Shown piece after piece: positions 32,301 to 42,115 of a stretch of 64,000 bases of DNA. Below the pieces are notes generated by a model that was not told the origin of the DNA, did not search any database, and worked only from the letters and a program-made list of their open reading frames with translations. The stretch's first letter is position 1, and every line of letters starts with the position of its first letter. The position numbers were made by a program, and so were the translations under genes. The DNA is from Roseiarcus sp036489975 (GTDB taxonomy: Bacteria; Pseudomonadota; Alphaproteobacteria; Rhizobiales; Beijerinckiaceae): contig DASXES010000130.1 in NCBI GenBank assembly GCA_036489975.1, positions 14,436 to 78,435 on the forward strand. Reading direction: 5' to 3'.

Positions 32301-33950
32301 TCAATGGCCCCGGAAGAGGCCGCCGCTCGAGCCCGTCCAGAATCCGGGCGGGCGCCCGCCCAAACCCGGATCGGTCGGCAGCTCCGGCAGTCCCGCGGCG
32401 CGCCTCCATGCGGGGCTCCCGCCAACGAAGGCAGGCGGGGGAGGCGGCGCAGCCCGCTCGACGGTCTCGGACCGGCTAGGCTTCGTCCGCCTGTCGACGC
32501 GCCGGGCGGGCGCCTTTCGCTCTGATGGTTTCGCCGCCCGCCTCACCGAAGGCCTGGGCGAAGTTTCGACCTGCGCGTGGCGCGGCTTCTCGGGAACGGC
32601 CGGCCCGGCGGCGAGGAATTTCTGATATTCGGCTTCGCTGTCCGCTCTCAGCGCCGCAAGCTCAGCGGAATTGAGGAAGGAAGTGGGCGTGTAGCCTCGC
32701 TTCTTCTGCCATTGCGCGAGCGCGGACCGGGTCGCGTCATCGAGGACGCCGGTCGCCGCGCCCTCGTAAAAGTCGACGACAGTCAGACGCTCTTGAACCT
32801 CCCTCTCGCCCGCGGGGCTAAGGTTCAACGCCCTTTCGGTGTCGAGGGTCCCGATGTCTCTCAGCGCGTTCTCCGAAGGGCCGGTCGGCTCCGTCATGGC
32901 GACCGCCTGCGGCGCCGCGGCCGGCGTGGCGGCTGTCCCGCTCTCCGTGCTGGCGATCCTGTTCTTCGCCATTTGCGCGAAGACGCCATTGGGAAAGGCG
33001 CTGAGATAGGCCTTGTAGTCGGCCGGCAGGTCCGAATGCTCGGCGGATTGCCACAGCAGGTTCTCCTGCGACGGCTTCGCGTCCACGGGCGTTCCGGCAG
33101 GATTGGCCGCGACAGTCGAATTCGGCGAAGACTGCGGGTTGAGCTCGTACTCGCCGATGAGCGAGGTGTTGACCCACGGCAATTGATGGTGGCCGGTCTT
33201 CGTCCACACCTCGTTGCGAACCCGGCTCATCACGGTGTCGATGGTGACGCCAGAATCGAACAGATGGTCGAGGAACGCCGCTGTGAAGGGGCTGTGGCGA
33301 CCGGTCGGCCCGTCGAGGGCCGTGCTCTTCGGATCGCTGGCGAAAGCAATCAGCGTTCCGCGCGCCAGATCGCCGTCGATCGGGCTCAAGCCCCGCTCGA
33401 CCACCAGCGATCGCGTCTTCTGTCTCGCCAGCGCCGCCGAGAAGGGATTGTCGCGGCAGGCGTCGAGGATGACGATGTTGACCCGATCCTCCCGCTTCAT
33501 TTGCTTGAGCAGGAGCGAGACGCTGATCGCGTTCAGATCGAGGTCGCTCGCACTCTTCAAAACGATGTCGGTCGGAATGAGATAGTTCTCCTCGTCGACC
33601 GAGACCCCGTGGCCCGCATAGTAAATGACCGCCGATTGGGCGTCGGGGAGCGCGGCGGCGAACTCGGAGACTTTCACTCGCATCTCGTCGATGTCGAGAT
33701 CGTAGCCGTCGACCACCTCAAAGCCGAGCTTGCGGAAAGCGTCGGCGACCGCTCTGGCGTCGAAGACCGCGTTATCGAGACGAACGGCGTTGCGATAGGC
33801 CCCGTTGCCGATCACCAGCGCGACGCGCTTTTCGTGAACCGATACGCCCGCGACCGAAACCGAGGCCGCGAAGCTGAAGGCGATCGCCGCCAGAACGGCC
33901 ATGCGCGCGGAAACCGAAAACCGCGCCAGGACGCCGAACAACTTTGTCAT
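32301..33950 (-). CDS. Secreted caspase-like (peptidase C14) protein
   Basis: A 549-aa protein. Residues 1-35 form a signal peptide or anchor (VLAAIAFSFAASVSVAG). Residues about 40-270 are a caspase/metacaspase-type domain: RVALVIGNGAY, catalytic His114 in YYAGHG, catalytic Cys165 in ILDACRDNPF. A linker and a repeat-like segment follow (LWQSAEHSDLPADYKAYLSAFPNGVFAQMAKNRI), then a peptidoglycan-binding-like fold (ERLTVVDFYEGAATGVLDDATRSALAQWQKKRGYTP), and a basic, proline-rich tail. It would cleave proteins in the periplasm, probably after basic or acidic residues. It is divergent from tagH and shares the CRP-like site at 34101. Confidence 0.87.
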   Translation of the reverse strand: MTKLFGVLARFSVSARMAVLAAIAFSFAASVSVAGVSVHEKRVALVIGNGAYRNAVRLDNAVFDARAVADAFRKLGFEVVDGYDLDIDEMRVKVSEFAAALPDAQSAVIYYAGHGVSVDEENYLIPTDIVLKSASDLDLNAISVSLLLKQMKREDRVNIVILDACRDNPFSAALARQKTRSLVVERGLSPIDGDLARGTLIAFASDPKSTALDGPTGRHSPFTAAFLDHLFDSGVTIDTVMSRVRNEVWTKTGHHQLPWVNTSLIGEYELNPQSSPNSTVAANPAGTPVDAKPSQENLLWQSAEHSDLPADYKAYLSAFPNGVFAQMAKNRIASTESGTAATPAAAPQAVAMTEPTGPSENALRDIGTLDTERALNLSPAGEREVQERLTVVDFYEGAATGVLDDATRSALAQWQKKRGYTPTSFLNSAELAALRADSEAEYQKFLAAGPAVPEKPRHAQVETSPRPSVRRAAKPSERKAPARRVDRRTKPSRSETVERAAPPPPPAFVGGSPAWRRAAGLPELPTDPGLGGRPPGFWTGSSGGLFRGH

Positions 33951-34100
33951 CCTTCCTGGCCTCTCGCCTCGCCTTCCGCCTTATCGCCGATCGCCCGGAT
34001 GAGCGCGCGCCTTGCGCTTTTGCTGGCGCGGCCGCTCAGGCGTTTCTATCAGATTTCAGGTTTGCACGGGATGGTTATCTCAACGCGTGCAGGCTTTCGC

Positions 34101-34116
34101 TGTGATGGAAGTCACA
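34101..34116. promoter_or_regulatory. CRP-type operator between caspase gene and tagH
   Basis: An exact TGTGA-N6-TCACA palindrome, the consensus for CRP-family regulators. Its centre (34108.5) is about 28 nt before a -10-like GATAGA (34136-34141), close to the spacing of a class II CRP promoter reading right into tagH. A second exact copy lies upstream of tssB at 54286. The rest of the intergenic space (33951-34293) shows no other clear signal. Confidence 0.6.
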
Positions 34117-34293
34117 TCTTCGGTTGGCCTCCCGCGATAGAACGCCCGAGGCCCGATTGACCAGCCGCGCAACGCCGACTCGGCCGGCCGCCACAAATAG
34201 GTTCGTCTCCATCGGCGAAAGGCGCGCGCAAACCCTTGCGGCTGCATGCAAAATGACGGAATAATGTCGCTCAACATCACGCGTTCGGCAGAG

Positions 34294-35583
34294 ATGACCC
34301 TTCGACTAGCGATCGAGAACGTGGATCGGCTCCCGGACGGCGGACCTGTGCGGATCGAGGTCAAGGCGCGAGGGCTCGATCTTGGTCGCGATTCGCACCT
34401 CGACTGGACCTTGCCTGACCCAGGCCGAAACATCTCGGGCAAGCACTGTGAGATTCGCCATCGGGACGGCGGATACTGGCTTCACGACGTCTCGACAAAC
34501 GGGACCTTCGTCAACGGCGCCGAATACCGGCTCGACGCGCCGCACCTCCTGCGGGACGGAGATCGCCTGGGCATCGGGCCCTACATCATCGCCGTTTCCC
34601 TCGAAGAAGGACGAAAGCCGCAAGCGCCCGCCCCGGCGGCCGAGGCCTCTTTCGATGCTGGAGCCGCCGACGTGTGGGGTCCGGTTGGGGAGGCCGCGGC
34701 GCCCGAAACCGCCGAGCGGCGCCAGGCGGCCCAGACGCCCGACGCCGCGCCGGATTTCCTCGATTTTGCTTCGTTCCTCGAAGCGCCGAAAGCCGCCCCG
34801 GCGCCGATCGCGGATCCACCGCGATCCGAGGACGACTGGCTGACGGCGATCGCCTCCGCTCCGTCGCCTGCGGTGGAGCGCAACGTTCCCGAGCCCCGCA
34901 AACCGACGCCGGCGCGCCCCGCGGTCGCCGACCCGGCGCCAAGCCCCCTGTCGCCAGTCGCCCCGTCGCCCAGAGCGCCGCAGGCCGATGGCGACCAGGC
35001 GCGTGAGGTTCTCGATCGCATTGCCCGGGCGGCCGGCGTTCCGCAGCATGTTTTTTCTTCCCGCAATCCGGACGAAATCGCCGACGAAATCGGCGCGTTG
35101 ATTCGGATGACGACAGAACACCTGGCGCAGATGCTGGCGTCGCGCGCGGAGTCGATTGCGCTGATACGCTCCTCGAATCGCACGATGATCCGGGCCGTCG
35201 AGAACAACCCCCTCAAATTCGCCAGTTCGCCGGCGGAGGCGCTCGCCATCATGTTCGGCCCGCGCACCCGGAACTATCTCGACGCTCAGGAGACGATTGA
35301 GCGCGCTTTCGCCGATCTCAAGAGCCACCAGATCCTCACCTTCGGCGCGATGCAGGGCGCGCTCGACGCATTGTTCGAGGATCTCGCGCCCGATCGGATC
35401 GACCGCTCGATCGAGCCTGAGCGCGGCCTTGGGGCGCTCCTCTCATCGCGGAAGGCGAAACTTTGGGATATCTACGTCGAGCGATGGCGGGCCAAGACGA
35501 AACGGGCGGACGGACGCCTCCTTGAGGCGTTCACGGCTCTGTTCGCCCAAGCGTACGACAGGTTGCGGGACAAGAACGGCTGA
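34294..35583 (+). CDS. tagH: T6SS FHA-domain protein TagH (Fha)
   Basis: A 429-aa phosphothreonine reader of the T6SS. The N-terminal FHA domain (about residues 1-100) has the phosphate-contact residues: GR in LDLGRDSHLDWTLPDPGRNISGKHCEI and STNGTFVNG. A long Ala/Pro-rich linker follows. The C-terminal ~200 residues are the T6SS-associated FHA C-domain (VLDRIARAAGVP ... NPDEIADEIGALIRMTTEHLAQML ... YVERWRAKTKRADGRLLEAFTALFAQAYDRL). In Agrobacterium, Fha binds phosphorylated TssL. It starts the rightward operon. ATG 34294 fits the family; ATG 34264 would add ten residues. Confidence 0.92.
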   Translation: MTLRLAIENVDRLPDGGPVRIEVKARGLDLGRDSHLDWTLPDPGRNISGKHCEIRHRDGGYWLHDVSTNGTFVNGAEYRLDAPHLLRDGDRLGIGPYIIAVSLEEGRKPQAPAPAAEASFDAGAADVWGPVGEAAAPETAERRQAAQTPDAAPDFLDFASFLEAPKAAPAPIADPPRSEDDWLTAIASAPSPAVERNVPEPRKPTPARPAVADPAPSPLSPVAPSPRAPQADGDQAREVLDRIARAAGVPQHVFSSRNPDEIADEIGALIRMTTEHLAQMLASRAESIALIRSSNRTMIRAVENNPLKFASSPAEALAIMFGPRTRNYLDAQETIERAFADLKSHQILTFGAMQGALDALFEDLAPDRIDRSIEPERGLGALLSSRKAKLWDIYVERWRAKTKRADGRLLEAFTALFAQAYDRLRDKNG

Positions 35584-35667
35584 GGCGATCATCGCTGTCG
35601 GGGCTGGAGCCAATCGGCTGGCTTTGAAGGAGCGGTGTGACGGGATCGAGTTGGGGAAGCGGCGCCG

Positions 35668-37005
35668 ATGTCATGGAACGCCAAAGTTCATTGGACGGAG
35701 GGCCTGTTTCTTCGGCCGCACCATCTTCAGCAAAGCGATCGCTATCTCGAAAACGCGCTCGAAAGTCGAACGCGCCACGTGACCCCCTACCCTTGGGGAT
35801 TCGCGTCGCTCGAAATCGACCGGGATCTTGCCCAGCAAAGCAAGTTCGCGCTGCGCCGCGCGTCAGGAATCATGCCCGATGGAGGGCTTTTCGACTTTCC
35901 CTCCGAGTGCCCGCCTCCCGCGCCGATCACGACGCCTGAAACGGCCGCCGGCCAGCTGATCTGGCTCACAATGCCGGCGCGCGCGGACAATTTTCGCGAG
36001 GTCAGCTCCGAGCAGGCGGAAAACTCCGCCCGTTATGTGGTGGGCGCCGAGACGGTGATCGATTCTACGGCGAACCTCCGCATCGAGGAGGAAATCGAGG
36101 TCGCTTATCCGCGCCTGGCTTACGAGATCCGCAAGACTTCCAAGCCAGGCTATGTCGGCCTGCCGATCGCGCGCGTCGTCGAGGTGCATGACCGCACTTT
36201 GGTGTTCGACGAGAAGTTCGCGCCCCCGGTGCTCGTCTGCGCCGCCCATCCAACCGTCGAAGGGTGGCTCGATCGCGTCATCGGCTGGATCGGCAACAAG
36301 CTCGATGAGCTTTCGCGATACGCGAGCGACCCGACCGCGGGCGGCGGCCTGCAGAGCGCGGACTATCTGATCCTCCAGTGCCTGAATCGCGAAATCCCGG
36401 CGCTCAAGCACTTTCGCCTGTCGAAATACGTCCACCCCGAGCGCCTTTATGAAACGCTGCTCAGGATCGCCGGCGAACTGGCGACCTTCACCACCCATGA
36501 GCGGCGAGCGCGCGAGTATGGCGTCTATAATCATGACGATCTGGAAAGCGTGTTCACGCCGCTCCTGCGCGACATCCAGGATTTCCTCAGCGCCCGTCTC
36601 GACCGGCGCGCCATCCGGCTGGAACTGGTCGAGCGCGCGCCGAATGCGTTCGTGTCGACCATCCGCGACCGCACGCTATTCGCCAACGCGACCTTCGTGC
36701 TCGAAGTTTCGGCGCGCCGGCCTCTGACCGAAATCCAGCGCAATCTGCCCGCCTTCCTCAAGGTTGGGCCGAACACCAAGATGAATGAAATCGTGCACGC
36801 CCATCTTCCCGGGGTCGCGGTCGTGCACCTGCCAACGCCTCCGCCCCAGATCCGCGCCATCACCGACCACGTCTACTTCTACCTGGACCGCACATCGCCT
36901 TTGTGGTCTGAGTTCAGCCAGGCGACAGCGATCGGAATGCACTTCGCAGGCGACTGGCCAGAGCTCCAGATGGAGCTTTGGGCTGTGAGGGAAGACCGGC
37001 GATGA
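35668..37005 (+). CDS. tssK: T6SS baseplate subunit TssK
   Basis: A 445-aa baseplate protein that links the T6SS baseplate to the TssJLM membrane complex. The start SWNAKVHWTEGLFLRPHHLQQSDRYLE is the family hallmark. The shoulder region (ALRRASGIMPDGGLFDFP), the middle (LPIARVVEV) and the C-terminal head with FLKVGPNTKMNEIVHAHLPGVAVVHLPTPPPQIRAITDHVYFYLDRTSPLW are all present. Its TGA overlaps the ATG of tssL (ATGA), so translation is coupled. Confidence 0.95.
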   Translation: MSWNAKVHWTEGLFLRPHHLQQSDRYLENALESRTRHVTPYPWGFASLEIDRDLAQQSKFALRRASGIMPDGGLFDFPSECPPPAPITTPETAAGQLIWLTMPARADNFREVSSEQAENSARYVVGAETVIDSTANLRIEEEIEVAYPRLAYEIRKTSKPGYVGLPIARVVEVHDRTLVFDEKFAPPVLVCAAHPTVEGWLDRVIGWIGNKLDELSRYASDPTAGGGLQSADYLILQCLNREIPALKHFRLSKYVHPERLYETLLRIAGELATFTTHERRAREYGVYNHDDLESVFTPLLRDIQDFLSARLDRRAIRLELVERAPNAFVSTIRDRTLFANATFVLEVSARRPLTEIQRNLPAFLKVGPNTKMNEIVHAHLPGVAVVHLPTPPPQIRAITDHVYFYLDRTSPLWSEFSQATAIGMHFAGDWPELQMELWAVREDRR

Positions 37006-38513
37006 CCACCGAAGACGATCCCTTCGGCCGCAGCGACAGGACGATCATTCGTCCCAATCCCGCTGGACGTCGCACGCCGCCTTCGCCTTCGGGCGATCCC
37101 GCCGGCGGCCCGCCTCAGGGCGGCGCCCCGCCGGCCTCGAGCCCAAGGCCCCCTGTCGCATACCCAGCCCCGCCAGGCGCCCCGCGGACCGCGCCGCCCC
37201 CCAGGCAGGGGCAAGCGGGGTGGGACGACTGGATGGCGCCGCCGGCGCCGAACAACCTCTACGTCGCTCCCGAGACGTCCGCGCCGATGACGCCGGCGCC
37301 GATATCGCCACATGTATCCGTCGATCTGGTCACGGTGGCCGCGAGCCCGCTCATGCGCGCGGCCGCTTCGCTTCTCGTCATGCTGGGGCGCCTGCGCGCT
37401 TCGCTCGTGCGCGCCGGGCCGAACCAGCTCATGGACCAGGTCGCCCAGGCGATCGAGCAATTCGAGATCGACGCGCGCGCGGCCGGCGCTCCCGCCGATC
37501 AGATCGAGACGACGAAATACGCGCTTGCCGCCACCGCCGACGACATCGTGCAGAATTTGCCGACCGCGGACAGCCGGACCTGGACGCAGTACAGCATGCT
37601 GGTTCGCTTCTTCAACGAACGGATGGGCGGCGTCCGTTTCTTCAAGGAGCTTGAGCGCGCGAAACAGAACCCGGCTGTGAACCTCGGCGTGCTTGAAGTC
37701 ATGCACGCGTGCCTGAGCCTCGGCTTCGAGGGCGTCTACCGCGCCTCAGGGGGTCCTGGCGCGGCGCAGGGGCTCCGGCGCGATCTTTACGAGACCATTC
37801 GCCGGGCGCAGCCGAAGGCGATCGAGGACCTGTCGCCGCACTGGCGCGGCCAGGACGTGCCGCTCGCGAGCACGCGTCTTCAGGTTCCCGTCTGGGCTGT
37901 CGCCGCGCTTGCGGCGGCCGTGCTGCTTGGCTCCTACCTCTATCTGCGCAACGGCCTCACGGGGCGGGCGGAGGCGCTCGCGCTGAAGATGGCGGACATC
38001 CATCCGGCGACGGACCTGACGATCGCGCGCGAAACCATCGTCAAGCCGCCGCCCGATCCCAAGCCGAGGTCGTCGACCCAGCTCGAGCGCATCCGCGCGG
38101 CGCTCGCCAAGGAAATCATGGCGGGCAAGGTTGGCGCCGACCAGTCGGCGACGACGATCTTCATTCGCATCGGCAATGTGGTGCTCTTTCCCTCCGGCGG
38201 AGCAACGACCAGCGCCGCCTTCGCGCCGATCGCCGCCAAGATCGCCGCCGCGCTCGACCGCGAGCCAGGCGTCATTCATGTCGACGGCTATACCGATTCC
38301 GATCCCATTCACACCGTCGCCTTCCCATCGAACTTCGAGCTATCCGCGGCGCGCGCCAAGTCGGTCGCCGGGATGCTGAAGCCCGGCCTCTCGCATCCTG
38401 AGCGGCTCGTGGTGACGGGGAAGGGTCCGGGCAATCCGGTCGCGCCGAACGATACGGCGTTCAACAAATCGAAAAACCGGCGCGTCGAAGTGTCGATCCC
38501 GAGAGCCGACTAA
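37002..38513 (+). CDS. tssL: T6SS membrane subunit TssL (DotU-like) with OmpA domain
   Basis: A 503-aa inner-membrane anchor. The N-terminus has DPFGRSDRTIIRPNPAGR with Thr14; the Agrobacterium TssL Thr14, phosphorylated by PpkA and then bound by Fha, stands in the same context. A Pro/Ala-rich linker follows, then the cytosolic DotU domain (about 105-275: NPLMRAAASLL-like core, AATADDIVQNLP, FFNERMGGVRFFKELERA, CLSLGFEGVYR), a single span (VWAVAALAAAVLLGSYLYL) and a periplasmic OmpA-type peptidoglycan-binding domain (GYTDSDPIHTVAFPSNFELSAARAKSVAGML ... NRRVEVSI). The ATG at 37002 overlaps tssK. Confidence 0.94.
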   Translation: MTTEDDPFGRSDRTIIRPNPAGRRTPPSPSGDPAGGPPQGGAPPASSPRPPVAYPAPPGAPRTAPPPRQGQAGWDDWMAPPAPNNLYVAPETSAPMTPAPISPHVSVDLVTVAASPLMRAAASLLVMLGRLRASLVRAGPNQLMDQVAQAIEQFEIDARAAGAPADQIETTKYALAATADDIVQNLPTADSRTWTQYSMLVRFFNERMGGVRFFKELERAKQNPAVNLGVLEVMHACLSLGFEGVYRASGGPGAAQGLRRDLYETIRRAQPKAIEDLSPHWRGQDVPLASTRLQVPVWAVAALAAAVLLGSYLYLRNGLTGRAEALALKMADIHPATDLTIARETIVKPPPDPKPRSSTQLERIRAALAKEIMAGKVGADQSATTIFIRIGNVVLFPSGGATTSAAFAPIAAKIAAALDREPGVIHVDGYTDSDPIHTVAFPSNFELSAARAKSVAGMLKPGLSHPERLVVTGKGPGNPVAPNDTAFNKSKNRRVEVSIPRAD

Positions 38514-38549
38514 AGGAGAGGATTCGTTGCGGGCAGGGAAGCGCTCTCC

Positions 38550-41500
38550 ATGACTTTGATGGCCTGGCTCTGGATCGGGCTCAGCATTCTCGGGGCGATC
38601 ATCCTCGCAGCCGTCGTGTGGCTTGCGGGGCCGCTTGTCTCCATCGGCGACGCGCAGCCGTTCGACAGCGTGCTTGTCCGCTCGATCCTCGTCGCCCTGA
38701 TTCTCCTCGCGGTCGCCGGCGCCATCGCCTGGCGCATCGTTTCGCGGCGCCGGGCCGCCGCCAAGATCGCCGAGGCGATGACCGAGACGCCCGCCGAAGA
38801 CAGCGACGCGCCGGTCCTGAAGCAGAAGATGGAGGACGCTCTTTCGGTCCTCAAGCGGAGCGGCAAGTCGAGCGCGCGCGCCCTTTACGATTTGCCCTGG
38901 TACCTCATCATCGGCCCGCCCGGCGCCGGCAAGACAACCGCGCTGGTGAATTCGGGCCTCAAGTTTCCGCTCGCCGGGGACAACGCCGCGACCGCGGTGC
39001 AGGGCGTCGGGGGCACGCGATATTGCGATTGGTGGTTCACCGACGAAGCGGTGCTCATCGACACCGCGGGCCGCTACACAACGCAGGATTCGGACGCCAA
39101 GGCCGATCGCCGCAGCTGGCTCGCCTTTCTCGACATGCTGGGCCGCAACCGACCCCGGCAGCCGATCAACGGCGTGATCGTCGCGATCAGCATCGCCGAT
39201 GTCCTCAACCTGCCGCAGAAGGAGGTCGCGGCGCATGCCGACGCGATCCGCCGGCGCCTTGACGAACTGCATGAGGAGCTGAAGGTCGACTTCCCCGTCT
39301 ATGCGGTCTTCACCAAAATGGACCTGGTCGAGGGCTTCACGCAGTATTTCGCCGATCTCGACGAGGCGAAGCGGCAGGCCGTCTGGGGCGCGACGTTCCA
39401 GACCGCCGACAAGAAGGCCAACAACGTCGGCAAGGTCTCCGAGGAGATCGACCTCCTCATCCAGCGCGTCTCGGAGAGGATGCCCGAACGGCTGCAAGAG
39501 GAGCCCGACCTCAGATCGCGGGCGATCCTGTTCGGCTTTCCGGCGCAGCTCGGCGCCATCCGGAAGCCGATCGCCGACTTCCTCAATCGCATCTTCGAGC
39601 CCACGCGCTACCAGACGACCGCAGTTCTGCGCGGCTTCTACTTCACCTCCGGCACGCAGGAGGGCACCCCCTTCGACGCCGTCATCGGCGCCCTGCAGAA
39701 GAGCTACGGCGTCCAAAGCCTCGGCGCCGTCGGGTTTTCGGGAGCTGGCAAAAGCTTCTTCCTGCATGACTTGCTGACGAAGGTGATCTTCGCCGAGGCG
39801 GGATGGGTTTCGACCAACATCGCCGCCGTGCGCAGGTCGATCGCGCTCAGAGCCGCGGCGTTCGCCCTGATCGGCCTCGCGACCGCGGGCGTGCTCGGCT
39901 TGTGGTGGATGAGCTACACGCGCAACGCCGCGCTCATCACCGCGACCGAGCAGGGCGTCAACGACTACGCATCGATCGCCGGACCCTTCATCAAGCAGAA
40001 CTCGGTCACGGATCCGAATCTCCTGCCCATTTATGAGCTGATCGGCTCTCTGCCGAACCTGCCGGCCGGCTACGCCAAGCGTAACGACTCAACGCCGGTC
40101 GAACAGACCTTCGGCCTCAGCCAGCGCCCGCGTCTTCAGGACGCGTCCGACGACTTGTACCGGCAGGCCCTCGAACGGCTCATGCGGCCTCGGCTCATCC
40201 TGTCCCTCGAGCAGCAGATCCAGAAGAATATCGACGATCCGGCATTCGTCTATGAGGCGCTCAAGGTCTATCTGATGCTCGGCGGCAAGGCGCCGAAGGT
40301 CGACAACAATCTGATTCTTGACTGGTTCACCCGAGACTGGGAGGAGCGCACGTTCCCCGGCGCGCCGAACGCGCAAGGGCGGGCGCTGCTACGCCAGCAT
40401 CTTGTCGCCATGCTCGACATGGACGACGGGCGAGAGCGGAAAGTTTCGCTCAATGGCCCGCTGGTCGAGCAGGCGCAGGCGACGCTTGCGCGCATGCGCG
40501 TGGCCGAGCGCGCCTACACGCTGCTGAAGTCCGAGGCGCATAACGCCGAGGTCGAGGACTGGATCGCCTCCCAGCGCGGCGGGCCGGACATGGCGCTCGT
40601 GTTCGAGGCGGCCAACGGCGCAAACCTGGACACCATTCGCGTTCCCGGCTTCTTCACCTACGACGGCTTCTACTCCGGGCTGCTCGCGCATTTGCAGACG
40701 ATCCGCGACCAGCTCGAGAAGGACAACTGGGTGCTCGGGGCCTCTGGCGACCAGAACGCCGTGCAGCAGCAGTTCGCCAGTCTCTACCCCGGCATTCTCG
40801 AGCTCTACAGCCGGGATTTCATCGCCGCCTGGACGTCGGCGATCAACAACCTCCAACTTAAACCCTTGCTGAACGACAAGCCGAAATATCTCAAGCTGAG
40901 CGCGGCCTCGGCGCCGACCTCGCCCATCCGTCTGATCTTCGAATCGGTTCGCGACGAGACGGCCCTGACCCGCGAGCGGCCAAACGCACCGGCGCAAAGC
41001 GGCTCGCCGCTCGACAAGGCGAAGGACGACGCCCTGGCCAAGGCGGGCAGCCGGCTGGGCTCGGTCGGCAAGGAGGCCCTCGACCTGGCGATGAAGAGCC
41101 AACGCAAGGCGGGCGATCCTCCGCCCGAGACGCCTGGCGCCTCGATCGAGGCCTATTTCAAGCCGATCCAGATCCTGGTCGACGGGCCGCCCGGATCCCG
41201 GCCGATCGATCAATTGCTCGCCAACCTGAACGAGCTTTACCGCCAGCTCGTGCTGGCGGCGGAAAATCCGGCTCAGGCCAGGCAGGCGCTGGACCAGGCG
41301 CAAGTGCAGGTGGCGAGCCTCAGAGCCAACGCCACGCGTCTGCCCCAGCCGCTCGCCGGCATGATCGACAAAGTCGCCAAGGACGCCGCAGGCGATGCGA
41401 ACGCGAGTTCCATCGCCCAGATCGCCGACGCGATGGCTCAGGACGTGACTGGAATCTGCCAGCAGATCACGGCGAACCGTTATCCCTTCGCGAAGAGCGA

Positions 41501-42110
41501 CCGAGACACGCCAATGGCGGATTTCGCCAAGCTGTTCGCCCCGAATGGCGTCATCGACAAGTTCTACGCCGCCAACCTCGATCCGCTCGTCAACAGGAGA
41601 GGAAAGAAGTGGGTCTGGCAGCCGAGCGCTAATCTCGGGCGCAAGCTCTCCGACACGACGTTGCGACAATTCCAGCAGGCGGCCGAGATCCGGGACGCGT
41701 TCTTCCCGACCGGCGGGACAACGCCCAATCTCGGCTTCGAAGTGAAGCCGCTGACGCTGAGCAGCGACGCCCAGACCGCGACGCTCACGATCAACGGCGC
41801 CAATATCGTCGCCCAGCAGGGGGTGGAGAATCCGCCTGCAACGCTGCAATGGCCGGGCGCAGGAGCAGGCGCGGCCTCGATCGTGATGGCGCCCGACATG
41901 CCCGACCGCCAGTCCAAGCTCGAGCGCACCGGAGCATGGGCGTTGTTCCGGCTCATCGACGCCGGCTCATCCATTCAGAGCGGCAACGCGCTCAAGGTCA
42001 GCTTCGTCGTCTTCGGGCGTGAAGTCTCCTATCAGTTCACCTCGTCTTCGCTGATCAACCCCTTGAGCATGCCGGCGCTCAGGCAGTTCAAGTGCCCGAA
42101 CGGTCTCTGA
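38550..42110 (+). CDS. tssM: T6SS membrane subunit TssM (IcmF)
   Basis: A 1186-aa inner-membrane protein that with TssL forms the T6SS trans-envelope core. Two spans near residues 5-25 and 45-65, a cytosolic NTPase-like domain with Walker A GPPGAGKTT near residue 122 and LIDTAGRYTT, a third span near 440 (ALIGLATAGVLGLWWM), then a large periplasmic part ending in the IcmF C-terminal beta domain (FEVKPLTLSSDAQTATLTINGANI ... WPGAGAGAASIVM). Walker A looks intact, so ATP or GTP binding is plausible. TssJ, the usual lipoprotein partner, is not in the window. Confidence 0.96.
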   Translation: MTLMAWLWIGLSILGAIILAAVVWLAGPLVSIGDAQPFDSVLVRSILVALILLAVAGAIAWRIVSRRRAAAKIAEAMTETPAEDSDAPVLKQKMEDALSVLKRSGKSSARALYDLPWYLIIGPPGAGKTTALVNSGLKFPLAGDNAATAVQGVGGTRYCDWWFTDEAVLIDTAGRYTTQDSDAKADRRSWLAFLDMLGRNRPRQPINGVIVAISIADVLNLPQKEVAAHADAIRRRLDELHEELKVDFPVYAVFTKMDLVEGFTQYFADLDEAKRQAVWGATFQTADKKANNVGKVSEEIDLLIQRVSERMPERLQEEPDLRSRAILFGFPAQLGAIRKPIADFLNRIFEPTRYQTTAVLRGFYFTSGTQEGTPFDAVIGALQKSYGVQSLGAVGFSGAGKSFFLHDLLTKVIFAEAGWVSTNIAAVRRSIALRAAAFALIGLATAGVLGLWWMSYTRNAALITATEQGVNDYASIAGPFIKQNSVTDPNLLPIYELIGSLPNLPAGYAKRNDSTPVEQTFGLSQRPRLQDASDDLYRQALERLMRPRLILSLEQQIQKNIDDPAFVYEALKVYLMLGGKAPKVDNNLILDWFTRDWEERTFPGAPNAQGRALLRQHLVAMLDMDDGRERKVSLNGPLVEQAQATLARMRVAERAYTLLKSEAHNAEVEDWIASQRGGPDMALVFEAANGANLDTIRVPGFFTYDGFYSGLLAHLQTIRDQLEKDNWVLGASGDQNAVQQQFASLYPGILELYSRDFIAAWTSAINNLQLKPLLNDKPKYLKLSAASAPTSPIRLIFESVRDETALTRERPNAPAQSGSPLDKAKDDALAKAGSRLGSVGKEALDLAMKSQRKAGDPPPETPGASIEAYFKPIQILVDGPPGSRPIDQLLANLNELYRQLVLAAENPAQARQALDQAQVQVASLRANATRLPQPLAGMIDKVAKDAAGDANASSIAQIADAMAQDVTGICQQITANRYPFAKSDRDTPMADFAKLFAPNGVIDKFYAANLDPLVNRRGKKWVWQPSANLGRKLSDTTLRQFQQAAEIRDAFFPTGGTTPNLGFEVKPLTLSSDAQTATLTINGANIVAQQGVENPPATLQWPGAGAGAASIVMAPDMPDRQSKLERTGAWALFRLIDAGSSIQSGNALKVSFVVFGREVSYQFTSSSLINPLSMPALRQFKCPNGL

Positions 42111-42115
42111 TCGTC

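Noticed and set aside
34117..34293. Sigma-54 promoter for the T6SS operon
   Set aside because: No TGGC-N-TTGC pair with correct spacing was found upstream of tagH or tssB. The CRP-type sites explain the layout better.
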